Positions 28,719-38,542 of a stretch of DNA of 64,000 nt are shown one piece after another. The notes beneath the pieces are model-generated. The model saw nothing but the letters and a program-made list of their open reading frames with translations, did not search any database and was not told the origin of the DNA. Made by a program: the position numbers and the translations under genes. How positions within the stretch are numbered: the first letter of the stretch is position 1; each line of letters begins with the position of its first letter. Origin of the DNA: Eubacterium plexicaudatum ASF492 (GTDB taxonomy: Bacteria; Bacillota; Clostridia; Lachnospirales; Lachnospiraceae); the NCBI RefSeq assembly GCF_000364225.2, contig NZ_AQFT02000001.1:2809501-2873500 (forward strand), read 5' to 3'.

Positions 28719-29256
28719 TCAGATATTTGTTTTTATAACCTCATTTATTTCCGCAGATGCTAATACCGCCTCCACCACTCTAATGTGTATCATAATCTGA
28801 TCTGTCATTACATACAACCTGGCTTTTCCTTCTGTTGCCTGAATTAAATTATTCCAATATACAAAATCCATATCTTCCTGCACAGGGATGTGCGAATCTT
28901 CTATAAATTCCGGCTGAAGCAACGCCATTGTCCTGCTTGATCCTAATGGTTTTTGACCTGCAACACATTCAAATCCCCTGACTTCTTTCTTAATTCTTAC
29001 AACTCCGTTGATATTTGCCGAAAAATCGTCCGGATTCATAGTCCCTCTATCCGCAAATACAAACCAACGCTGATATTTTCGGCACAAAGGTTCCTACAGC
29101 TATTTTTGCACATACACCGTTACTTATCATCAATACTATATCAAAAAAATCATCCACCACCGGCGTTAACACACTGAAAACTCCGGCATGTACACCGACT
29201 CCGAATCCGATCGCCAGCCAAAACATACGCAGCGCTCGCCTAAAACCCTTGACCAT
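28719..29256 (-). pseudogene. Gfo/Idh/MocA oxidoreductase, C-terminal fragment
   Basis: Readable pieces VDDFFDIVLMISNGVCAKI (frame 1), then RWFVFADRGTMNPDDFSANI, KPLGSSRTMALLQPEFIEDS and MTDQIMIHIRVVEAVLASAE (frame 2) match the order of the C-terminal sheet domain of sugar oxidoreductases: D-F-x-D-V, RW-G-G, and a final V..RV...A..SA. The NAD-binding N-terminal half (GxGxxG and catalytic EKP) is missing, and there is a frame change near 29080. So this is a remnant. Identification rests on motif spacing, not on a search. Confidence 0.5.
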
Positions 29257-29477
29257 ATAACATTAACTCTTAAACACACTTCCATGCTTTACACCCACGG
29301 TTACACACACGATAATGATTATAGCAATCAAAAAACATCCCCATCATAAAGGCGGTGAAAAAATAAATAGTATACTCAAACTCACTTTGTTAACAAATTC
29401 TATAGGCTTTATACTTCATATGTGTTATACTGCTATTGCCGTTTGTAAAACACTTACACCAAAAGGAGCGTGATTAT

Positions 29478-29777
29478 ATGATTAATGACGTATTATTATC
29501 AACCATATCGGAAATGATGGACAAAAAATTTGATGAGTTCTTAACTCCTGTAAACGAGCGCTTAGACAAAGTGGATGAACACTTACATATCATAGATGAA
29601 CATCTCATCATCTTAAAATTCAATCAGGAGCATATGGCAGAAAAACTGCAGAAAATTGACGTCACCTTGAACTATAACGTTTACAATTTAAACCATGCCG
29701 TAAAGAAAATTCAGGAAAATGTGGACACAATTACAGAAATATTAAAAATTAACGAAATGATACCTATTGCAAACTAA
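29478..29777 (+). CDS. Small coiled-coil protein of unknown function
   Basis: 99 residues from ATG 29478, preceded by AAAGGAG at the right distance; the upstream in-frame ATG 29436 has no ribosome-binding site. Seen: MINDVLLSTISEMMDKKFDE then heptad-like repeats VNERLDKVDEHLHIIDEHLI and KLQKIDVTLNYNVYNLNHAV, pointing to one long amphipathic helix. No membrane segment, no catalytic motif. It is the only rightward gene in this area, sits alone between two convergent runs, and is followed by a hairpin. Similar orphan coiled-coil genes are common in Firmicutes; function unknown. Confidence 0.7.
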   Translation: MINDVLLSTISEMMDKKFDEFLTPVNERLDKVDEHLHIIDEHLIILKFNQEHMAEKLQKIDVTLNYNVYNLNHAVKKIQENVDTITEILKINEMIPIAN

Positions 29778-29819
29778 TGATAAATCAAACGACCCATCAT
29801 AAACCTGTCGGAACATAGC

Positions 29820-29852
29820 GTGTAAAGTCAGATAGATCAACTGGCTTTACAC
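29820..29852. terminator. Terminator-like hairpin between convergent genes
   Basis: GTGTAAAGTCAG (29820-29831) pairs with CTGGCTTTACAC (29841-29852) with one G-U; loop of nine bases. It lies between the coiled-coil gene and the convergent acyltransferase end and can serve both. Confidence 0.65.
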
Positions 29853-29872
29853 TTCTGATTCGGGCCATTTCC

Positions 29873-30955
29873 TTACCTGCCGACAACAAACAATGCCCTG
29901 ACCGAATCTTTATACTTCCCGCCAATTCGCCTTACCCATGCAGAAATTACATACACCGCAAAAGCCGTTCCTACCGACAGCAGCACATATTTAGGAAACA
30001 GCTGTGCATACGTATCATCCGGAAACATCCGGTTCATACGTCCGCTCCATGCGTGATGCGATAAAAAGAGCGGGAAGCTGAATCTTCCCAGCCAATATAC
30101 AACCCGATTGTCGTACAACGGAGCAAACATTCCCTGATGGCTAAAACTGATCGTAACTGCAATAGCAAACAATATCAAAATCATAAACTGCATTTTTGAC
30201 GTAGCATGCCCATACGTCCAATATAAAGCAAACAGACAGCCACCTGATTCGGCTACGGACAACAAAATTTTTGCAAACGGGGTGAACTCTGCTTCTTTCA
30301 TCTTCTGACAGATCACATAGCAGACACATCCCAGACACAGCACGCCCATCGCCCGAAGCAGCCCCTTATAGCACAATCCCATCCAGTCCGTATTCCCTCT
30401 GAGCGTCTTTTCCGCCGCGTATAAGTACCCAAGTATCGCTATGGAAATAACCGGTGCAAGATAATACAGAAAAAATTCCCTGTTTTTATAAAACAACGGC
30501 AGGAGAAGAAGCATTGCAACAAGCATCGCGGAAATATACCATGTGGCTCCATTTGCATTGTAATCATTAAACCCGGCCATTCTTAAGAAAAAGAGCTCCC
30601 AGATACTTAAGATCGCATGTTTGCAGATCAAGCGAAGAGGCAGTATCTCTCCTGCAAACTGCTTAATCAGAAAAGACAATGCCCACGCTACATAATATTC
30701 GGGACACATACTTTTGATTTTATGAAACAAAAACTGCCACGTACTTTTCCGGACCGGAACGTCCTGTGTCTCAGACCTTTGTTTCATGACAGAAGCTGCC
30801 ATTAAAAATCCGGATACGAGGAAAAAATATTCTACCATATTCGCTCCGTCATAAAAAAAATACGTTTCGGAACCTGCAAAATACAGCGAATGAAAACATA
30901 ATATCACTACCGAAAACACAAATTTCCAGAAATCAACGGCGCCATTTCTCTTCAT
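29873..30955 (-). CDS. Membrane acyltransferase, Acyltransferase_3 family
   Basis: 360 residues, about ten hydrophobic segments. Seen: MKRNGAVDFWKFVFSVVILCFHSLYF with the family's Arg/Asp...His pattern near residues 3-22, YFFLVSGFLMAASVMKQRSE, a conserved EYYVAWALSFLI region, NANGATWYISAMLVAMLLL, and a C-terminal RFSFPLFLSHHAWSGRMNR. Frame is intact. Known: family members O-acetylate or otherwise acylate exported glycans and teichoic acids. Context: last gene of the teichoic-acid-like run, 13 bases after the VanZ-like gene. Inferred role: acyl decoration of the polymer made by the neighbouring CDP-polyol transferases. Confidence 0.85.
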   Translation of the reverse strand: MKRNGAVDFWKFVFSVVILCFHSLYFAGSETYFFYDGANMVEYFFLVSGFLMAASVMKQRSETQDVPVRKSTWQFLFHKIKSMCPEYYVAWALSFLIKQFAGEILPLRLICKHAILSIWELFFLRMAGFNDYNANGATWYISAMLVAMLLLLPLFYKNREFFLYYLAPVISIAILGYLYAAEKTLRGNTDWMGLCYKGLLRAMGVLCLGCVCYVICQKMKEAEFTPFAKILLSVAESGGCLFALYWTYGHATSKMQFMILILFAIAVTISFSHQGMFAPLYDNRVVYWLGRFSFPLFLSHHAWSGRMNRMFPDDTYAQLFPKYVLLSVGTAFAVYVISAWVRRIGGKYKDSVRALFVVGR

Positions 30956-30968
30956 CTTCCAGTCTCCC

Positions 30969-31452
30969 TTATTTTACGATTTTCCAATACACAAATATGA
31001 AGTATCCCATCAACGTCCCGGCAACTACTCCGCAGCTGTCAATCAGCATATCTCGAATCTCGCAGCTTCGGCCCGGCACAAACAATTGATGCAGTTCATC
31101 GGATACCGCATACAAGGAGCCGATCACTGCAGGTATCCATACTGTCATTTTTCGTTTTTTATCCGCATCTGCATAGCTTCCAACCAACAAAAATCCTAAA
31201 ATTGCATACTCGGTAGCATGAGCCATTTTACGAATCGGATGATCAATCTTATCTGCAAATGAAATCTGCATCTGTGAATTCAAATCTGCAAAACTCGGTA
31301 CAATCAGCCGCCCAAATAAAATCCCTATCGACATACTGTCCTGTGTCGATAAGTCAGCGCTTCTTGCAGAAAACGTAAAAATTACAGCCATCCAGCAAAG
31401 CGCCAAAATAAGGCAGATTCTTTTCTTATCGTCGTATTTACTGATTTTTCAT
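30969..31452 (-). CDS. VanZ-like membrane protein (frame break near start)
   Basis: About 160 residues. Seen: LCWMAVIFTFSARSADLSTQ, the F-S-Q/A.. opening of VanZ proteins, DHPIRKMAHATEYAILGFLL with the conserved R-K-xAH-xxEY motif, and AVSDELHQLFVPGRSCEIRD (D-E-xHQxFxPGR), followed by a last hydrophobic helix. All family marks are present. ATG 31452 begins MKNQ and then the frame shifts near 31437 before KYDDKKRICLIL. Known: VanZ confers mild teicoplanin tolerance in one case, but the family is broad and found in cell-envelope operons. Function here unknown. Confidence 0.85.
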
Positions 31453-31470
31453 TTCGGATACCTCTTTGTC

Positions 31471-32174
31471 TCAAAATATATCCTGATTCCATGGATGCCA
31501 AACAACGTCTGTTTTTGCCTGATGTTGTTTTTTCAAATCAAGATATGCTTCTTCGGATATTCTCTTTTGACCTTTTGATAAGTAACCGTTTTCAAATCGT
31601 AAGAAGTTTTACTGCAGGCAAAAGGAATCATATCATATCCTTTTTCACGAAAACGGATCGTTCCGATTCCATCATCTGGCCTTGCAAGACTGATATATGC
31701 AAACGTACCATCTGTCTTGAGTTCCGAAAAAGTCTTATAATTCGCAGTATAACCATGTATCTGTTCATCTTTGCATCGTAAAATCAGAAATCCTCCTCCA
31801 TCTGCTCCAACATCCGTAATCTGCAGAACCACTTCCTGTTCTCCATCTCCATCCAGATCAACTACGGCAAATCCTGCTATTTCCTTATAAGCGCTGCCTA
31901 CCGACGGAAACACATCTAAAACTCCCATAAGATTCATAGACTGTGCTTTATCTTCCCCATCTGCAAAATAAAGAAACTGATCTTTCCCATTCATTACAGC
32001 TTCATATGCATCAAAGTCTGTTTTTACTTCCATGATCTGTTGCGTATCCGTATCATTTCCAGCACCCTCGGAAACTTTTGCACAACCGCTTACCGCAGCA
32101 AATACTGACACGGAAAAAAGTACTATCGACGCAAACCGTCTTACGCTTCCGTCCAATCTGCTTTGTCCTGCCAT
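31471..32174 (-). CDS. Lipoprotein with FG-GAP/VCBS-like repeat (C-terminal frame break)
   Basis: About 234 residues. Seen: N-terminal signal peptide with lipobox-type VSVFAAVSGCAKVSEG, and a calcium-loop-like segment FAVVDLDGDGEQEVVLQITD in the middle, then GGFLILRCKDEQIHGYTANY. After KTVTYQKVK the frame shifts near 31555 and continues EEAYLDLKKQHQAKTDVVWH to a stop at 31471. The DxDxDG loop and the GYTANYKTF pattern match secreted Lachnospiraceae proteins of unknown function. Lies at the downstream side of the teichoic-acid-like run with its own gap, so it may be only a neighbour. Confidence 0.7.
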
Positions 32175-32208
32175 AACAGTATTCCTCCTTCACATTTCTT
32201 TTGTGATT

Positions 32209-33395
32209 TTAACCTTCACAAAATACCAGCCGCAAAATTCTCTCGGTTGCATGTCCGTCGCACGCTGACATAAACTGCTCCCGAAACTTGCGAACTCGTG
32301 CCCGGTCAAATTGGTGCTCCAAATCCTGAATATAAGCGATTATCTCTTCATTTGTGCGCACAACCGGCCCCGGCGCCAGCTCGTGATACGGATAATAAAA
32401 ACCACGCCAGTCAAAATATTCTTCCAGATCATAGGCGTAAAAAAGCATCGGCCGTTCAAACAAAGAATACTCAAATACGAGCGATGAATAATCCGAGATA
32501 CAAACATCACTCACACAAAGCAATTCATCAATCGGCATTTCATCCGTCACATCTTTGGCAAAATCCGTACAGTCAGACGGTACGACCGGAGGATGACTGA
32601 CAAACGGATGATGTTTGATAACAAGCACGTATTCCGCCCCAAGCGCCTGCTTTAGCTTTGGTATATTCAGGCCGTCCGGAGCGGCAGCCTCAGAGGCATG
32701 TCCGCGAAACGTAGGCGCATATAAAATGACTTTTTTAGAAGCCGCAAAAGGCACACAACGTTCAAAATGTTCTTTCGCACGATTTTGGAATTTTTTCCGG
32801 AAAAATACATCGGTACGGCTGACTCCTGTCGGCTGCATACATTCTTTTTTATCCTGAAGAAGCATGGCTTCTTCATATGCCCATGCGATGGAAGGACTGC
32901 TTAACGTCACATAGGTTGTATTGCCGTAATACGGATATTTTTTCAGCTCTTCGGCTGTTTCGCCGTATTTTAACTCTGCGGTGCTGAATCCAAACTTTTT
33001 AAATGCTCCGCATGCATGCCATGTCTGTGTCAGCACCGTCTCTTTGCGCATCGGAATGCTTCCGATAACATTGCAGCCTTCGTTTAAAAATACATAGCCT
33101 GCATCCGCCATATCTTTGAGCATCGCACTACAGCGTCTTACATATTCTCGCCTTCCGCAAAAACCACTGCGCAGATAATGTATGTGAATACGGTACTTTT
33201 TTCTTTTTTTAACTTTCGATATAACAACTGAAAGCTATCCGATACTTCCGAATCTCTTACTTCTACAAATAATACCTTGTCTTTTCGTACCGGCCTTTTT
33301 GCGTACAGACAATAAATGCCCCGAAACCAGATGCGAAAGGTTATATACTTTATAATATCTGCAATCCCGCTTTTTATCTGTTTTAATCTACTCAT
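32209..33395 (-). CDS. CDP-glycerol/ribitol phosphotransferase, TagF/TarL-like (one frame break)
   Basis: Known: moves polyol phosphate from a CDP-polyol onto a growing wall polymer. Seen: N-terminal SRLKQIKSGIADIIKYITFR, LFVEVRDSEVSDSFQLLYRK, then after a break near 33165 the catalytic-His region LTQTWHACGAFKKFGFSTAE, KKVILYAPTFRGH, VLVIKHHPFVSHPPVV, the second His/acid site VCISDYSSLVFEYSLFERPM and the terminal SACDGHATERILRLVF. About 395 residues, the size of single-domain members. Start 33395 overlaps tarJ by eight bases. Which polyol it handles cannot be read from sequence; tarI/tarJ next door favour ribitol. Confidence 0.88.
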
Positions 33396-34413
33396 CCCAA
33401 ATCATAACCGTCTTTCCCATTAGTTTATGAATATCCGCTTCAAATGCATTGCGGATATCTTTGATATCTCTGACGACAAACTGCTCTCCGACAATATTTT
33501 CCAGATAAGAAAGAATGTGCGGATGCATGCGGTATAATTTCATCAATCCCTCAAAATCCGAACGGCCGCTGCGGCTGCTTCCGATCAGGCGCAGCCCTTT
33601 TTCCAATATCATGCGCGTGTCCAACGGCACCGGTTCTTCAGATACTCCCAGCAGTCCGATCGTACCTTCCGGCCGAATATGTGCAATCATCTGGTTAATT
33701 GCAGAATTCGCCGCCTGACCACCGACACATTCCAAAGCATGATCAAAAACAAAATCTTCATTTAATTGTGAGGTCGTCCGTATTTCATCTGCAAAGGTAA
33801 AATAACTCAGCTTTTCCTCATGCACGCCGACTACATACAGTTTCGTCTGCGGACACAGATAATGAAGCAGTAATGCGGTAATATAGCCCAGATTTCCATC
33901 TCCCCATACCGCAATCTCCGCTCTTCGCATATGCGCCGTGCAAAGAAAACGCTGCAGCGCATGATAACTGACACTCACAAGCTCCGTAAACGCCGCCACA
34001 ACAGGATTGACCCGTTCCGGCAGACGAATGATGCGGTCTGCGGTCGTGCGTACATATTCCTGCAGAAAACCATCGGTCCCGCTGGCACAAAATCCGGAGC
34101 TTTGCAAATAATTTTCTGCAATTACCGGATCTTCTTCCATCGGTAAATTGGGAATCATAACAACCTGCTCTCCCATTTGAAACCGACCGGACGGATCATA
34201 AATAACCGTTCCGATTCCTTCATGTATCAGTGCCATCGGCAGCTTTCTGCGTAAAACTTCATCCGGCCGACTCCCCTGGTAATATCTTTGATCCGCATGG
34301 CAGATCGACAAATGGGTAGGCCGGACAAGTATATGACTGTCGTCCGGTTCTATTTCTTTAAACACCACTTCAAACTGTCTAGGACGCTTCAACTGGTAAA
34401 CCGTATTTAACAT
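33388..34413 (-). CDS. tarJ: Ribulose-5-phosphate reductase (TarJ-like, medium-chain dehydrogenase)
   Basis: Reduces D-ribulose 5-phosphate to ribitol 5-phosphate with NADPH. Seen: 341 residues; N-terminal catalytic zinc region LSICHADQRYYQGSRPDEVL, with HEGIGTVIY next, PNLPMEEDPVIAENYLQSSGFCASG as in TarJ, VVAAFTELVSVSYHALQRF, a nucleotide-binding WGDGNLGYITALLLHY and C-terminal RLIGSSRSGRSDFEGLM. The LxxCxxDxRYY and ENYxxSSxFxxSGxDG patterns separate TarJ from ordinary alcohol dehydrogenases. Context: followed by tarI-like and CDP-polyol transferase genes, giving a ribulose-5-P to CDP-ribitol path. Confidence 0.9.
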   Translation of the reverse strand: MLNTVYQLKRPRQFEVVFKEIEPDDSHILVRPTHLSICHADQRYYQGSRPDEVLRRKLPMALIHEGIGTVIYDPSGRFQMGEQVVMIPNLPMEEDPVIAENYLQSSGFCASGTDGFLQEYVRTTADRIIRLPERVNPVVAAFTELVSVSYHALQRFLCTAHMRRAEIAVWGDGNLGYITALLLHYLCPQTKLYVVGVHEEKLSYFTFADEIRTTSQLNEDFVFDHALECVGGQAANSAINQMIAHIRPEGTIGLLGVSEEPVPLDTRMILEKGLRLIGSSRSGRSDFEGLMKLYRMHPHILSYLENIVGEQFVVRDIKDIRNAFEADIHKLMGKTVMIWDE

Positions 34414-34452
34414 AATACCTCTTTCTCCTCATCCGAATCTGCCGAAATCCAT

Positions 34453-35150
34453 TTAAACAATCAAAGACTCCGCTACTTTCAGGTCATATGGATACGTAAT
34501 CTTAATATTGGACACCTCGCCTTGTACCAGACGCACATCCTCACCTTTGATCACAAAAATTTTACAGGCATCGGTCAAAATCTCTTTTTCCTGTTCGGTC
34601 AAAGACTCATATACCCGTTTCAGCTTCTTTGCCTTAAAAGACTGCGGCGTCTGCCCCTGATACATGGTGGAACGGTCCGGAATTTCGGAAATAATCTCAT
34701 GCGATACGCTCCTGACGATCGTATCCGTAGCCGGAATGACCGTATCACACGCTCCAAATTCTTTTGCTGCCCGAATGTTTTCTTCCAAAATCCTGTGTGT
34801 AACAAACGGCCGCACCGAATCGTGCGTTACAATAACGGTTTCTTCATCTAACAGCTGCTGCTGTTCCAGATAACGAATTGCATTCATAATCGTTTCATTC
34901 CTCGTATCTCCGCCTTCCAATACAACGACACGCTCTTTTTGCGGCACATATTTTTGAATCAGATCCTCCGTATACCGAATCCATTGCTTTGGAGACAATA
35001 CGAGCACTTTGTCAAAGCCAGGATGTACGGCAAACTTTTCAAGCACCAGGACAAGAATCGGCTTTCCGGCTACTTCCATAAACTGTTTTGGCTTTTCCAC
35101 ATTTCCCATCCGCGCACCGACACCGCCGGCAAGTACTACTCCATAAACAT
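34453..35150 (-). CDS. tarI: Ribitol-5-phosphate cytidylyltransferase (TarI/IspD family; frame break at N-terminus)
   Basis: Makes CDP-ribitol from CTP and ribitol 5-phosphate. Seen: GVVLAGGVGARMGNVEKPKQ in two frames (the break is two codons after ATG 35150, one T missing in ATGTTTATGG), then FMEVAGKPILVLVLEKF, VVLEGGDTRNETIMNAIRYL, TVIVTHDSVRPFVTHRILEE with the substrate-binding HD-VRPF, VPATDT-type IPATDTIVRS and QGQTPQSFKAKKLKRVY. About 232 residues, normal. IspD shares the fold, but the tarJ neighbour and the second copy at 44.7-45.5 kb favour TarI. No separate IspD is needed to explain this gene. Confidence 0.88.
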
Positions 35151-35167
35151 TTTTTTATCTTCCATAC

Positions 35168-36342
35168 TCATTTTCTTCCTTTTGCATAAGCAGCTTCTCT
35201 GCGTTTTCCGCCGGCTTCCATCAAATCTGCCAGCCGTTTTGTCACGGTTCCGTCACATCCTGACATATAAGTATCATAGAACGCTTCTACTGCTGCGGTC
35301 TGCCCATCTGAGCCTTCCAATGCACGTACAACTTCCTCCGCCAGCTGCCCTTTCTTTGTCACAATCGTTCCGGGCAGTTTATTATAATCCAGATAAAATC
35401 CACGTTCTACTCCGTATTCCACCATGTCCGGAGCATAAAATAACATCGGCTTTTTATAAATACTATATTCGAATATGATCGACGAATAATCCGTAATCAG
35501 CAAATCCGTCACCGGAAGCAGCTCGTCTGTTGTAAGGCTGCTGTTATCATACGGATATTTTTTCGTCAAAAGCGGATGCACTTTTATAATGACAAAAATA
35601 TCGTCCGGAAGTTCTTCGCACATTTGTACCACGTCCTCATACTGTTCCAGTTTCGGATCCGCAGGATATCCACGAAATGTCGGTGCCCAGAGCACAATTT
35701 TTTTCCCTTTTGCTTCTTTATGTGTCTGTTCAAACCGCTCCCTGCACGATTTCCGATACGATGACTGAAAATATTTATCCGTGCGGCAGACTCCGAACGG
35801 TACAAATACTTTTTGGGCAGACGCATCGCACTCTGAAAATGAGACGCACATCCTGGTGCACTTACCGTTACGATATCATAATTCCGAAAAACATTTCCTT
35901 TATAAACGGCCGGAATATCTCCTTGTGTATCATAGCCAAATTTTTTAAACGCCCCACATCCATGCCACAGCTGAATCACCGTTGTCTCTTTCCGCTTTTT
36001 GCATGAAGCAATCGGCAGAAAATTATCACAGATCACCACATATTCTGCTCTTGCATAATATTTCATAAAGTACAGCATCCGACGCAGCAGACGTAAAAAT
36101 GAAATCTGCTGATAGTCGTCATATATTTCCACCACTTTTTTATGTTTGCGCCGCTTTACTTCCCGTACAAGCGGAGCCATGCTTGAGGGCACGTTTTTAT
36201 GATGCGCATCTGCAAATACTACCAGCCCTTGTTCGATCTGCTTTGGCTTGAACAGATCGTAAAACGCCGGCAGCAGCAGACTTTGTATCGCCATTTTTAC
36301 GTACTGACGCATCATAATTTTTATATCTGCCTTAAATTTCAT
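35168..36342 (-). CDS. CDP-glycerol/ribitol phosphotransferase, TagF/TarL-like (one frame break)
   Basis: About 391 residues. Seen: N-terminal hydrophobic-basic AIQSLLLPAFYDLFKPKQ, VVFADAHHKNVPSSMAPLV, catalytic-His region IQLWHGCGAFKKFGYDTQ, then after a break near 35822 VFVPFGVCRTDKYFQS, KKIVLWAPTFRGYPADPK, VIIKVHPLLTKKYPYDN, LLITDYSSIIFEYSIYKKPM and YMSGCDGTVTKRLADLM. The order and spacing match its two relatives in the window (32.2 and 45.5 kb). Start ATG 36342. It follows a degenerate repeat block and precedes tarI by 18 bases. Donor polyol not determined. Confidence 0.88.
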
Positions 36343-36373
36343 ATACAAACATTCCCTATTCTACAATTTCGTA

Positions 36374-36525
36374 TATCAATATTTTCCACTATAAGTCTTT
36401 CACATTCCAATTTTCCTGTTATTACTCTTTCACAATTCCATATTTTTTATTATAACGATCTCACATATCAATATTTTCGGTGTAAAATTTCATATCTCAA
36501 TATTACCTGTTATAACTATTTCACA
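36374..36525. repeat. Five degenerate direct repeats of about 30 bp
   Basis: Units at 36374-36404, 36405-36434, 36435-36465, 36466-36494 and 36495-36525, with traces on both sides. Each begins TnTCAATATTTTCC-like and ends TTTCACA-like, 29-31 bases long. They fill the gap between the pyruvyl-transferase fusion gene and the downstream phosphotransferase. There is no clear ORF or hairpin in them. Confidence 0.75.
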
Positions 36526-36604
36526 TACCGGCATTCCTTATACACCTGTTTCTTATTTCGATCGGCTGCTTATACGATTATTGAATTCCCTTACGCAAAC
36601 GCTT

Positions 36605-38542
36605 TTATCGAATCACGATTGTATATCCGGATTCATACCAGTCTTCCATTTCGGCAATGCTCAGATAAGAGGTTGCAATCCAGTCGACGCCCATTTGTAC
36701 AGCCATGCAGATCTCCGTATACCGATTAAAAGAAAACAGACACGATTTTAATTTCTGCTTATGCAGATATGCCATGACTTCTTCATCCAATGTTTCTTTT
36801 GGCAGGGACACCCATTGAATTCCCCTTTTTTTGCAATATTTTCCAATAGAATCCAGTGTTGTTTTTTTCTCTTCACGTACCTGTTTTGGCGGTACATAAT
36901 ACATCACCTGCATCGGCAGCGCCGCCTCCTGCACTGCTTCCACATCATATTTACTTTGCAGGCGAATGAACAGATGTTCCGTCAGATTGATGCGATCCAT
37001 ATATGGCAGGCAAATCTCATGCAGACGTATGATCATATCCGCCAGAATGGCTTTTGACGGTTTTCCAATATCCAGAATTAATTTCCAGTCTCCCTCTTTG
37101 CCGCACATCTGCTCCAGTAAATGCTGTGCATCCATCGTCTCATAGCTGCCATACATTTTGCATTTCATAAACTCTGCATAATCCATACCATCCGTATACT
37201 GCTGCGGATCCACGCCTAACTTTTCATAAGAACCTTTTGACCATCCGTTCACACAGACCGGTTTTCCGTCTTTGGTCAGACGAATATCTGCTTCAAATAT
37301 GCGAAATCCATGCGCACATGCATGTTCCAGTCCGTCCGGCGTATTCATATTGGAATACCGCATGCCGATCCCGCCCAATGCCACCGCTACCAGACGATCT
37401 GCCCAGTTCAGCGGCTTTTTTAGATGAACCGAACGGTTTTTCTTCCACGCTGCCGCACCATAGCGATGTACAAACTGCCGCAGTGGCCGGCAAATACTTT
37501 GTTTCAGTTTGTCCGGACATGGTGCGCAGCCGGCTCCCATGCTGTCTTCCAGACATTGTACAATCTGTCTCGGTTCAAACCGTTCACTTGTTAAAAAGCG
37601 TTCCGGGCAGCCGATTCGCTCTCCCCAGAACACCATCTTATCATTCCACACAAGGCCGACGCTTGGAATACCAAGTGCATAGGCAATAATATTTGCATGC
37701 ATTCTACAGGCAATCACTCCTGCATAAGACGCGGTCAGCGCAACGAGTTCTCTGCTTTCCACCGGCCTTGGCGCTAAAAGTACGGATGCTTCCGACTCTC
37801 TTCCCATATATTGCAACAATTCTATGGCAAAGTCATAGTCCGAACGCAGTCCATTAACATAGAACTGCCACCGATATCCACGTGCTTCCAGTTCTTTTGC
37901 AACGCCCTTCCACATTTCCAGCTGAAATTCCTTCGTAATATGCGTAATACCGTAATCTTCAAAAATACGATGTCTTACAATCCCAAGCCCGATAACCTTC
38001 GAATGCGTCTGTCTCGTAATGCCATATACCTCCGAAGTAAATACCGCAGGATCTATGGCTGCGGACACGGCAATACAATCTGACTTTATATAATCTCTCT
38101 GCAGCGTTTCCAGGTCATCCCGAACCGTAATTACTTTTACACAACCTGCATTTAATGTTTCCGCAAGCCGCAGACAACGCGCATCCGAAGCATCATATCC
38201 TTCTACGCCAACGCAGTTAAAACAGACCGGTATCGCATGCTCTGCCGCAAATTCCAGAATGGACGGAACATACGTATGAAAGTCTTCCTGCCGGTATTTG
38301 ATCAGTCCCCCGCCGACAAAAATAATCAGATCTGCCGTCCGCAGCAGCTCATAATCTTCGCTTTGGATATCATAACTGTGCAGTACATAATGCCGCCTGG
38401 TCAGACGGGGCAATGCCTGTCTGACCAGATATGCAGCATTTTCTGCAATAACCTGATCACCCAGATTGCGGTTAACAATCCGGATGAGCAGAATTTTTAC
38501 TTTTTTCCGATAAATAATTTTCCGATAAGGCCGTTTAAACAT
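36605..38542 (-). CDS. Fusion protein: polysaccharide pyruvyl transferase domain plus GDPD-like domain lacking catalytic His
   Basis: 645 residues, intact. Residues about 15-345 form a polysaccharide-pyruvyl-transferase domain: LIRIVNRNLGDQVIAENAAY, LIIFVGGGLIKYRQEDFHTY, ASYAGVIACRMHANIIAYAL and SVGLVWNDKMVFWGERIGCP. Residues about 380-645 look like a glycerophosphodiester phosphodiesterase: GGIGMRYSNMNTPDGLEHAC, GFRIFEADIRLTKDGKPVC, LILDIGKP and a final GVDWIATSYLSI. The metal-binding E-x-D is kept, but the HRG/HAGG histidine is replaced (VALGG) and the HDW-type histidine reads VNGW. So the second domain may bind rather than cut a glycerophosphoryl group. Known: pyruvyl transferases add ketal pyruvate from PEP. 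Inferred: tailoring of a polyol-phosphate polymer. Confidence 0.85.
   Translation of the reverse strand: MFKRPYRKIIYRKKVKILLIRIVNRNLGDQVIAENAAYLVRQALPRLTRRHYVLHSYDIQSEDYELLRTADLIIFVGGGLIKYRQEDFHTYVPSILEFAAEHAIPVCFNCVGVEGYDASDARCLRLAETLNAGCVKVITVRDDLETLQRDYIKSDCIAVSAAIDPAVFTSEVYGITRQTHSKVIGLGIVRHRIFEDYGITHITKEFQLEMWKGVAKELEARGYRWQFYVNGLRSDYDFAIELLQYMGRESEASVLLAPRPVESRELVALTASYAGVIACRMHANIIAYALGIPSVGLVWNDKMVFWGERIGCPERFLTSERFEPRQIVQCLEDSMGAGCAPCPDKLKQSICRPLRQFVHRYGAAAWKKNRSVHLKKPLNWADRLVAVALGGIGMRYSNMNTPDGLEHACAHGFRIFEADIRLTKDGKPVCVNGWSKGSYEKLGVDPQQYTDGMDYAEFMKCKMYGSYETMDAQHLLEQMCGKEGDWKLILDIGKPSKAILADMIIRLHEICLPYMDRINLTEHLFIRLQSKYDVEAVQEAALPMQVMYYVPPKQVREEKKTTLDSIGKYCKKRGIQWVSLPKETLDEEVMAYLHKQKLKSCLFSFNRYTEICMAVQMGVDWIATSYLSIAEMEDWYESGYTIVIR

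Noticed and set aside
36374..36525. Short repeats suggesting a CRISPR array
   Set aside because: The units are degenerate, contiguous without spacers, and no cas genes are near. They are better described as tandem direct repeats.
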